DNA of 9,774 bases from Bacillota bacterium (lineage in GTDB: Bacteria; Bacillota; UBA5301; JASBVW01): positions 1 through 9,774 of the forward strand of contig JASBVW010000037.1 in the NCBI GenBank assembly GCA_029961005.1, read 5' to 3'. The notes under the pieces are model-generated. The model made no database searches. It worked only from the letters and a program-made list of their open reading frames with translations, and was not told the origin of the DNA. This document shows positions 1 to 5,023 of the stretch, piece by piece (the stretch's first letter is position 1; each line of letters opens with the position of its first letter). Both the position numbers and the translations under genes were made by a program.

Positions 1-582
1 TTCAAACTGGCCCCCGTAGTGCTCCAGGTGGTCCGGCTCGATGTTGGTCACCACGGCAATGTGGGGCCGGTAGCGGAGAAAAGAGCGATCGCTTTCGTCC
101 GCCTCAGCCACGGCGTAGGGGCCGCGGCCGTAGCGGGCACCCCAGCCCGTGTCCTTGAGCTCTCCCCCGATGATGACGGTGGGGTCTTTGCCGGCGCGCT
201 CCAGGGTCACGGCCACCATGGAGGTAATGGTGGTCTTGCCGTGGGCGCCGCTGACCGCGATCCCGTACCGCTCGTTGAAGAGCCGGGCCAGCATCTCCGA
301 GCGGTGCCAGACCGGCAAGCCCGCCGCCCGGGCCGCCACCACCTCGGGGTTCTCCGGGGTGATGGCGGTGGAGACCACCACCAGATCGGCCCCCTGCACG
401 TTCTCCGGGCGATGGCCCACGCTGATCTCCGCCCCCAGCTCGCGCAGCCGGCGCACCACTTCGCTCTCCCGCAGGTCCGAACCGCTGACCCGGACCCCCA
501 TCTCCAACAGCACCTTAGCGATGGAGCTCATCCCGGCTCCCCCGATCCCCACCATATGGACGCGCGCGCCCTCCAGGTTCAT
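1..582 (-). CDS. murC: UDP-N-acetylmuramate--L-alanine ligase, N-terminal part (cut by window edge)
   Basis: MurC adds L-alanine to UDP-N-acetylmuramate using ATP, the first peptide-forming step of peptidoglycan synthesis in the cytoplasm. The first 194 residues are present and the rest lies beyond position 1. Visible hallmarks: the Rossmann start VGIGGAGMS at residues 11-19 (UDP-binding domain), the ATP P-loop SGAHGKTT at 111-118, ADESDRSFL at 161-169, and TNIEPDHLEHY at 179-189, the classic Mur ligase central-domain signature. A family member is usually about 450-470 residues, so a little over half is missing. The ATG at 582 is chosen because an AGGTGG ribosome site lies just upstream, an in-frame TAA closes the frame about 11 codons upstream, and the N-terminus matches the family. 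It is separated from spoIIP by a terminator and has its own sigma-A promoter, so it probably starts a cell-wall/division operon to the left. Confidence 0.97.
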   Translation of the reverse strand, partial: MNLEGARVHMVGIGGAGMSSIAKVLLEMGVRVSGSDLRESEVVRRLRELGAEISVGHRPENVQGADLVVVSTAITPENPEVVAARAAGLPVWHRSEMLARLFNERYGIAVSGAHGKTTITSMVAVTLERAGKDPTVIIGGELKDTGWGARYGRGPYAVAEADESDRSFLRYRPHIAVVTNIEPDHLEHYGGQFE

Positions 583-639
583 CCCCGCCACCTCTTCCAC
601 TTCGCCCGTTCCACCTTAATATCCGCCGCTGCTGGGTAA

Positions 640-669
640 ATTATGCCGCGGCGGTAACCGTTGTGGCAA
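640..669 (-). promoter_or_regulatory. Sigma-A type promoter of murC
   Basis: On the minus strand a -35 box TTGCCA (664-669, 5 of 6 to consensus) is followed by an 18-nt spacer and a -10 box CATAAT (640-645, 5 of 6). The start codon of murC is about 57 nt downstream of the -10. Its position between the spoIIP terminator and murC makes it the natural promoter for that gene. Seen directly; activity is inferred. Confidence 0.7.
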
Positions 670-716
670 GTTCGGCATGAAAAAAGCCTTCCCTTCTCTT
701 TTCGGAAAACCTCCTG

Positions 717-745
717 GAAAAAAAAGAGCCGCTTGGTGCAGCTCT
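717..745 (-). terminator. Intrinsic terminator after spoIIP
   Basis: The minus strand forms an 8-bp stem (AGAGCTGC with GCGGCTCT, one G-U pair) around a 5-nt loop at 725-745, followed immediately by a run of eight T. It begins about 40 nt past the spoIIP stop codon, as expected for a Rho-independent terminator. Confidence 0.9.
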
Positions 746-786
746 TCTCCCTCCCCGGTAAAAACGCCTCTAAGCAAGGGCAGCCT

Positions 787-1578
787 TCATTGCCCCGGCT
801 CAGGCTCCCTGATCAGGGTAGCCGCCACATCGGCGAAGAGTTTGGCCGCCCGCTCCGCTTCTTCCAGGGTGTTCTGCGGGTAGCTGCCGATGAAGACGCC
901 CACCGCCTGTGGGAACGCACCGCCGTTGAAGTCGCCGCTCATGACTTTGACGCCGCGGGAAAGGCCCGGGTACATCTCGTTCAGGCGGGCATCCAGCGCC
1001 TCGGCAAAGCGCAGGTTCTCCTCCCGGTAAGCCCCTTGGTCGCCCACCACCAGGAGAATGCGCGCCACCCGCTGGCCGTTGAGCTCAATGCTTGCCGCAT
1101 CCAGGGGGGCGTCAGGCGGCAAGCCGTCCCGGTGCAGGTCAAAGACCATCTGCAGAGATGGGTGCTCTTGGACCTGTTGGGCAATGGTGGCCTGGGACTG
1201 GCGGTAGGCTTCCTTAAAGACTGGATAATCGTGGATGACCTCCGAGTGGACCGCCGGCACTCCCCGCAGGGCCAGGGCCTCTTTGAGCGCCCGGCCTACC
1301 TGCACAATCTCCCCCGGCTCCCCCGCCGTGTGGCTGTCGCCGGGGGCGTAGCACTCGGTGGTGTGGGAGTGGTAAATAGCCACCAGGGGCTCCCCTTTCC
1401 CTGCTTCGCCCGGCGGGGTGGCCGCCTCCTTCTGCCCCCCGCCGCCCAGGGTGGGCTTGAAGTTGGCCGGGTAAAAGCCCAGGTACCGGGCCCCTAAGAC
1501 CGCCACCACCACCAGGGCCACCAGAATGAAGAAGAGCCCCGGTCCGCGCTCCGCATCCGGATCGCGCATTCTCACCAT
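787..1578 (-). CDS. spoIIP: Stage II sporulation protein P (SpoIIP) family peptidoglycan hydrolase
   Basis: SpoIIP is a membrane-anchored amidase/endopeptidase that works with SpoIID and SpoIIM to thin septal peptidoglycan during forespore engulfment. The product has a short charged N-terminus, one membrane helix (FFILVALVVVAVLGARYLGF) and then an extracytoplasmic domain with IYHSHTTECY (putative zinc His), FDLHRD (second His) and NTLEEAERAA, all family landmarks. At about 263 residues it is shorter than the roughly 400 of Bacillus SpoIIP, mainly in the linker. One oddity: the usual E-[IV]-G before the NTLEEA segment reads FIG, so an acidic residue normally found there is replaced by Phe. The ATG at 1578 is preferred over the one at 1584 because GGGAGGG abuts the latter. 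A CATATACC element about 35 nt upstream is faintly like a sporulation sigma -10, with no convincing -35. It is monocistronic, bounded by a terminator. Confidence 0.93.
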   Translation of the reverse strand: MVRMRDPDAERGPGLFFILVALVVVAVLGARYLGFYPANFKPTLGGGGQKEAATPPGEAGKGEPLVAIYHSHTTECYAPGDSHTAGEPGEIVQVGRALKEALALRGVPAVHSEVIHDYPVFKEAYRQSQATIAQQVQEHPSLQMVFDLHRDGLPPDAPLDAASIELNGQRVARILLVVGDQGAYREENLRFAEALDARLNEMYPGLSRGVKVMSGDFNGGAFPQAVGVFIGSYPQNTLEEAERAAKLFADVAATLIREPEPGQ

Positions 1579-1584
1579 AGCCAT

Positions 1585-1594
1585 CCCTCCCTTT
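1585..1594 (-). promoter_or_regulatory. Ribosome binding site that decides the spoIIP start
   Basis: The minus strand reads AAAGGGAGGG and ends directly against the first possible ATG (1584), leaving no spacer. The second in-frame ATG (1578) sits about 6 nt beyond the purine-rich core, a normal distance, and is taken as the start. Confidence 0.55.
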
Positions 1595-1650
1595 GTACTC
1601 GTTTAAAGGTATATGCTCCCGGAAGGGCGGCCAGTACTCAACAGAGGTGG

Positions 1651-1698
1651 GAAGTCGGAGGTCAGAATTGGAGGTTGGAAGTTGGAAGTTAGAGGTTG
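1651..1698 (+). repeat. Degenerate 7-bp tandem repeat, GA-rich
   Basis: About seven consecutive units fit the pattern GARGTYR: GAAGTCG, GAGGTCA, GAATTG (one base short), GAGGTTG, GAAGTTG, GAAGTTA, GAGGTTG. They fill the spacer between the spoIIP upstream region and the terminator of the sulfur operon. The frame is not open in a useful way on either strand. Function unknown; strand is given only for the orientation in which the unit is written. Confidence 0.6.
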
Positions 1699-1749
1699 GA
1701 GCGTAAAAGATGGGAAGGGGAAGATGAAAAAGTAGGGGGTTGGGGGTTG

Positions 1750-1789
1750 AAAAGCCGGGGGCGGGAGAGAAACCTCTCCGTCCCCCGGC
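1750..1789 (-). terminator. Intrinsic terminator of the DsrE2-TusA-DsrM-DsrK operon
   Basis: On the minus strand GCCGGGGG pairs with CCCCCGGC across 1754-1789. After a small internal loop, an inner stem GGAGAG/CTCTCC closes a 4-nt loop. TTTT follows the outer stem. It begins 16 nt past the stop codon of the DsrK-like gene. Confidence 0.85.
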
Positions 1790-1804
1790 CTCCCTCTGAG
1801 ATGT

Positions 1805-3106
1805 TTAGCCGAGCGCCGCTGCCTTTTTCTGGCCCTTTTCCACCACCGCGGCCTGCACCAAAAGGTCGGTCACGGCGCTGACCTGGATGCCCAGGTGGTA
1901 GCGCTGGTTGAGGAGGTCCAGCTGGAGCCGGCAGTTTTCGCAGGGAGTGGCCACGATCTTCGCCCCCGTGGCGGCGATCTGCTCCGCCTTCAAGCGGCCG
2001 GTCACGGCCCGGAACTCCTCCAGGTCCGGCTGGGCCACCAGTCCGCCGCCGCCCCCGCAGCACCAGTTCTTCTCGCGGTTGGGGTTCATCTCCCGGAAAT
2101 CCCGGGCGATGGCCCTGATGATGGCCCGGGGCTCCTCGAAGATGCCGCCGTTGCGCCCCAACTGGCAGGGATCGTGGTAGGTCACCCGCTCCGCAATTCG
2201 GTCGGGGTCCACCTTGATCCGCCCCTCCTTGAGGTAGCGGGCAAAGGGCTCAAAGATGCTGCTCACGCGGAAGGGGAACTTCTGCTTCGACCACACCTCG
2301 TCCAAGTGCTTCATCACCCGGTAGGCGTGGCCGCATTCGGTAATGACCACTTCTTCCACGCCCAGGGCCTTGGCCTCCGACACGATGCGCTCCGCGACCC
2401 GGGCCGCCTTTTCCGTATCCCCCAAGAAGTAGCCGTAGTTGGAGCTCTCGAACATGCTTAAAGTCCAGTCCTCCCCCGCCAGGTTGAAGATGATGGCAGC
2501 CGGGAGGATGGAGTGGGCGCCGGCCAGGGCTACGTAGAGCACCCTGGCCCCCTTCCGGCCAATGGGAATGGAGGCCCCTGGCATCCCGGTGCGCTCCCGC
2601 AGCTCCGGCTCCAGGCCCTTGATCTGCTCCTGCAGAAGATCGCGATAGAGGTCGATGCTGTTGCCCTTTTCAATGGCGGCGTCGGTCAGCATGGCCAGCT
2701 CCTCCGGAACTTTGCCCGCCGCCACCAGCATGGCCTTTTCCACGCCGAGCAGCCAGGTGATGTCAATCCCGAAGGGGCAGTAGACCATGCACCGCCGGCA
2801 ACCCGTGCAGGTATAGGCCGCCTCATACAGGTCCTCCAAAGCCCGTTCGTCCAGCTCCCGGGCCTCGTAGAGGGAGGGAATGAGTCGGCCCAGGGGCGAA
2901 AAGTACCGCCGATACAGGCGCCGCAGGATCTCGGCCCGGTGCGAAGGCACGAACTCCACCCGCCCCGTGGCCCTGTAAATGTGGCAGGCGTCCTTGCACA
3001 ACCCGCACCGGGTGCACAGCTCCAAGTAATAGAGGAGCTGGCGGTTCCGCCGGCCTTTCATCACCCCGAGCAGCTTCTCTTGCCACTCTTTCAGCTCGCC
3101 CTTCAC
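1805..3106 (-). CDS. DsrK/HdrD-like iron-sulfur protein (heterodisulfide-reductase type catalytic subunit)
   Basis: The protein (433 aa) carries two [4Fe-4S] ferredoxin motifs, CTRCGLCKDAC at residues 31-41 and CTGCRRCMVYCP at 100-111. Two CCG-type domains follow. The first is degenerate: the usual Cys pair is replaced by SSNYG near 221-225, with only C258 (TECGHAY) kept. The second is complete, with HDPC (C314), CCGGGGG (C349, C350) and PCENC (C389, C392). A degenerate first and intact second CCG domain is, as I recall, typical of DsrK. DsrK/HdrD proteins bind a special non-cubane [4Fe-4S] cluster that reduces or forms disulfide/trisulfide bonds, fed by a membrane cytochrome b. No signal peptide is seen, so it should sit on the cytoplasmic face. 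The GTG start is 2 nt after the dsrM-like stop and 6 nt after a strong AAGGAGGAG. Last gene of the operon. Family assignment is sure; the substrate is inferred. Confidence 0.92.
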   Translation of the reverse strand: MKGELKEWQEKLLGVMKGRRNRQLLYYLELCTRCGLCKDACHIYRATGRVEFVPSHRAEILRRLYRRYFSPLGRLIPSLYEARELDERALEDLYEAAYTCTGCRRCMVYCPFGIDITWLLGVEKAMLVAAGKVPEELAMLTDAAIEKGNSIDLYRDLLQEQIKGLEPELRERTGMPGASIPIGRKGARVLYVALAGAHSILPAAIIFNLAGEDWTLSMFESSNYGYFLGDTEKAARVAERIVSEAKALGVEEVVITECGHAYRVMKHLDEVWSKQKFPFRVSSIFEPFARYLKEGRIKVDPDRIAERVTYHDPCQLGRNGGIFEEPRAIIRAIARDFREMNPNREKNWCCGGGGGLVAQPDLEEFRAVTGRLKAEQIAATGAKIVATPCENCRLQLDLLNQRYHLGIQVSAVTDLLVQAAVVEKGQKKAAALG

Positions 3107-3108
3107 AG

Positions 3109-3813
3109 CTAACTCCTCCTTATCCCGTTGGTCAGGAAGGCCCCGATGAAGTGCACCAGCTTGCTGAACGGGAGGTAAATGAAGAGCAGATTGGCCAGCA
3201 AGACGTGGACCACCAGGGCCGTCTTGTAAGGCGAGGCAGCGATCTCCGGCCCGAACTCCGGCCGCAGGGCCAAAAGGCTGGCCACGTACTGGCGGTAAGC
3301 CGAGAACGGGATCTCCGCAAAGAGGCGCAGGTGGTCGCCCATGACCACCACCCCCAAAAGCAGGATCAGGAGGAGGTAGTCCTCCGGGACCGAGAGCTCT
3401 TTAGACGGGCTCTTGAAGCGCCTGATCAGAAAGTAGAAGAGAGTGACCACCAAGACGATGCCCATGGTTCCGCCGGCCAAGTGAGCCGACTCGCTCATTT
3501 TGACTTCCAAAAACTCCGGGAAGCGCCCCAAGAGGCGCAAGTGACCCACAAAGACCCCCAGGAGCGCCAGATGGAAGAGGAACACGGCCAGCCACAAAGG
3601 AGCGTTGACCTCCGCCGCCTGGGGGAAGACCAGGGTATCGGCCACGATGCGCAAGGCCTTGGCCCCGCCCCGCGGCTTGGGGAAGATCCCCAGCCGCATG
3701 GGGCTGGCCGCCAGGCGGCGCCACTGGTAGAGGCGCCAAGCCAGCCCCAGGACGAGCACGGCCACCGCGACGTAGACCATGACGCCGGCCACCCAAAAAG
3801 AGAAGGCGTCCAT
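3109..3813 (-). CDS. DsrM/NarI-like membrane cytochrome b subunit
   Basis: A 234-aa integral membrane protein with about five hydrophobic helices, roughly residues 7-27, 72-94, 113-131, 145-163 and 198-225. His pairs typical of b-haem ligands in the NarI/DsrM family lie in helix 2 (H81, H91) and helix 5 (H203, H221), with further His at 111 and 161. DsrM-type subunits exchange electrons with menaquinone and pass them to DsrK on the cytoplasmic side. The adjacent downstream gene is exactly such a DsrK-like protein. Spacing is very tight: the ATG follows the tusA stop by 1 nt, its ribosome site lying inside the end of tusA, and its own stop is 2 nt from the next start. Length is somewhat shorter than DsrM of sulfate reducers. 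Alternative: a nitrate-reductase gamma-like subunit of another CCG-domain complex. Confidence 0.88.
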   Translation of the reverse strand: MDAFSFWVAGVMVYVAVAVLVLGLAWRLYQWRRLAASPMRLGIFPKPRGGAKALRIVADTLVFPQAAEVNAPLWLAVFLFHLALLGVFVGHLRLLGRFPEFLEVKMSESAHLAGGTMGIVLVVTLFYFLIRRFKSPSKELSVPEDYLLLILLLGVVVMGDHLRLFAEIPFSAYRQYVASLLALRPEFGPEIAASPYKTALVVHVLLANLLFIYLPFSKLVHFIGAFLTNGIRRS

Positions 3814-3814
3814 C

Positions 3815-4057
3815 TCACTTCACCCTTCTAATGTAGAATTTGATGTCCGCGCCGTTGCGCTCCGTCTTGAGGATCTCGTGTCCGGTGGTCTTGGCCCAGG
3901 CAGGAAAGTCCGCCAGGGCTCCCGGGTCGGTGGCAATGGCTTCCACAATGCCGCCTACCGGCACGTCCTTGATGCTCTTGCCTACCCGCACCACCGGCAG
4001 CGGGCAGGCCAGCCCCCGCAGGTCCAAGCTCAGGTCCACCTTGAATTCGTCCGCCAT
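3815..4057 (-). CDS. tusA: TusA-family sulfur carrier protein
   Basis: A small cytoplasmic protein of 80 residues. The segment LDLRGLACPLPVV at 11-23 contains the CPxP motif with Cys18, the residue that carries persulfide sulfur in TusA proteins. The remainder fits the family: a GxxVEAIATDPGALADFPAW-like strand-helix and a C-terminal strand that ends in YIRRVK. The start at 4057 is chosen because GGGGAGG lies about 8 nt upstream. A longer frame from 4135 would overlap the end of the preceding DsrE2 gene and adds no conserved sequence. It lies 34 nt after that gene and 1 nt before the dsrM-like gene, so all four are clearly co-transcribed. In this setting TusA probably hands sulfur between DsrE2 and the DsrMK-like complex rather than serving tRNA thiolation, an inference from context. 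Confidence 0.94.
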   Translation of the reverse strand: MADEFKVDLSLDLRGLACPLPVVRVGKSIKDVPVGGIVEAIATDPGALADFPAWAKTTGHEILKTERNGADIKFYIRRVK

Positions 4058-4091
4058 GTGCGATTCCTCCCCGTGCTGATCTTTGGTTTGC

Positions 4092-4610
4092 TTAGATAAA
4101 GAGGGTAAAGTCGGACTCGGCCGCCTCGCTGACAAAGGTGGCCGCCCCCACCACGTCCGTCAGCTCGTCAATCAGGCTCTCCCGCGGAAACTCCATCACA
4201 TCCATGCTCATCTGGCAGGCCAGGAGCTTCACCCCCAGGTCGACCGCCATCTGGCGAAGCTCCGGGAGGGTGGCCACCCGGTGGTTCTTCATCATCTTCT
4301 TGAACATCCAGCGGCCCAGCCCGAAGAAGCTGAAGCGGGAAGGGTTCAGCTTGTTGATGTCCCCGCCGTACATGAGCCCCAACATGCGGCCGAAGAAGGT
4401 CTTGCCCGTCCGCACGTTCTTCTTGAGGGCCTTGAGCCCCCAGAAGGTAAAGAACATGGTCACCTCCATCCCGGCCGCCGCGGCACTGGTGGCGATGATG
4501 AAGGCCGCCATCACCCGGTCCATGTCGCCGCTCAGCACCACCAGCGAAGCCTTCTTGGGCTTCTCCGCCTGCGCCTGCCTGCTCTGGGTCTCTCCAGCCG
4601 TCGCACTCAT
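4092..4610 (-). CDS. DsrE2-family (DsrE/DsrF-like) sulfurtransferase
   Basis: A 172-aa protein of the DsrE/F-like superfamily, DsrE2 branch. After a polar, low-complexity N-terminus of about 20 residues comes the first strand SLVVLSGDMD, then helix RVMAAFIIATSAAAAG, strand MEVTMFFTFWGL and, near the C-terminus, LLACQMSMDVM with the single cysteine of the protein (Cys132). A single conserved Cys in this position is the sulfur-binding residue of DsrE-type proteins. The hydrophobic stretches at 33-47 and 50-60 may allow membrane association, which has been proposed for DsrE2. First gene of the operon, with AAAGGAGT 9 nt before the ATG and a candidate promoter close upstream. In sulfur-metabolising prokaryotes dsrE2 commonly sits beside tusA, as here. 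The exact donor and acceptor of sulfur are not known from sequence. Confidence 0.9.
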   Translation of the reverse strand: MSATAGETQSRQAQAEKPKKASLVVLSGDMDRVMAAFIIATSAAAAGMEVTMFFTFWGLKALKKNVRTGKTFFGRMLGLMYGGDINKLNPSRFSFFGLGRWMFKKMMKNHRVATLPELRQMAVDLGVKLLACQMSMDVMEFPRESLIDELTDVVGAATFVSEAAESDFTLFI

Positions 4611-4633
4611 ACCGCACTACTCCTTTCTTTTTA

Positions 4634-4663
4634 GTGATATTTTGGACTTGAGGGAATTAGCAA
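4634..4663 (-). promoter_or_regulatory. Candidate sigma-A promoter for the sulfur operon
   Basis: On the minus strand TTGCTA (4658-4663, 4 of 6 to the -35 consensus) is separated by 18 nt from TATCAC (4634-4639, 4 of 6 to the -10). The transcript would begin about 20 nt before the DsrE2 start codon, just enough for the ribosome site. Both boxes are weak, so an activator or another promoter further upstream is quite possible. Confidence 0.3.
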
Positions 4664-4689
4664 AACTATCTGACACTAGACAAGCTTAA

Positions 4690-4734
4690 GGGCCGGAGGC
4701 GCAGGCGCCTTTGGCGCTCCACCCTCTCCGGCCC
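4690..4734 (-). promoter_or_regulatory. Strong GC-rich hairpin upstream of the sulfur operon
   Basis: GGGCCGGAG (4690-4698) is the exact reverse complement of CTCCGGCCC (4726-4734), and inside it GCGCC/GGCGC closes a 3-nt loop. No T-run follows on the minus strand, so it is not a standard terminator. It overlaps the possible small ORF at 4676-4789. It may be a leader structure or an incidental product of GC-rich sequence. Confidence 0.4.
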
Positions 4735-4944
4735 CTCTCTTGGACTGAACCGGCGGCCCACCGGCCGGGCTGAACAGAACTTGCTTCATCTGCGACCATC
4801 CCTACAGCCTTGCTCCAATATTTATTTTCCGACATTGCGCTTTTTCGCGCAATTCCACTTTTGTAGGATTTATTTTTCACTGTCACTGTAAACGAGAAGG
4901 GGCCGGCTGCCCCCCCCCTCTTCGCCCGATCCCGCTCTGGAACT

Positions 4945-4985
4945 AAAAAAGAAGCGGCCCGCCTTCCGGATCCGGAAGGCAGGCC
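4945..4985 (-). terminator. Strong intrinsic terminator of the M24 peptidase gene, probably bidirectional
   Basis: A nearly perfect 30-nt inverted repeat (4956-4985): GGCC, one mismatch, then the palindromic core GCCTTCCGGATCCGGAAGGC, and GGCC again. On the minus strand it is followed by GCTTC and TTTTTT; on the plus strand CTCTCTTTTT follows. It lies about 38 nt past the stop codon of the peptidase gene. Confidence 0.92.
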
Positions 4986-5023
4986 CTCTCTTTTTAGCGC
5001 TATTTAAAATTTAAAAGGGGGAG

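Larger units (their letters stand above)
4611..5023. other. 413-nt intergenic leader/control region between the peptidase gene and the sulfur operon
   Basis: No convincing gene. From right to left it holds the peptidase-gene terminator (4945-4985), a C9 tract (4910-4918), an AT-rich part with a 7-bp perfect hairpin (4834-4853), a GC-rich part with a 9-bp stem (4690-4698 with 4726-4734) enclosing a smaller stem, a possible 37-codon ORF (4676-4789) and a weak promoter near the DsrE2 start. A 66-codon GTG-started frame (4686-4886) lacks a ribosome site and looks random. If the operon is transcribed from the right part of this region it would have a long structured leader. I recognise no known riboswitch class. 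Confidence 0.5.

Noticed and set aside
1594..1640. Sporulation sigma-G/sigma-E promoter for spoIIP (TGAGTA, 19 nt, CATATAC)
   Set aside because: Spacer too long and both boxes imperfect; mentioned only as a faint hint.
3151..3831. 226-codon plus-strand frame opposite the dsrM-like gene
   Set aside because: Antisense shadow, rich in His/Gln/Glu, crossing the boundary of two well-supported minus-strand genes.
4058..4135. Longer start for tusA (26 extra codons)
   Set aside because: It overlaps the end of the DsrE2 gene, has no conserved sequence, and the ATG at 4057 has a clear ribosome site.
4690..4800. Possible T-box, SAM or molybdenum-cofactor riboswitch (an AGGGTGG-like stretch and GC stems)
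   Set aside because: Only a short resemblance; the other conserved elements of these RNAs are missing and no antiterminator/terminator pair is seen.
4686..4886. 66-codon frame on the minus strand
   Set aside because: GTG start without a ribosome site, overlaps hairpins, composition looks random.
4910..4918. C9 tract as a phase-variation switch
   Set aside because: It lies outside any gene and is not placed between promoter boxes.
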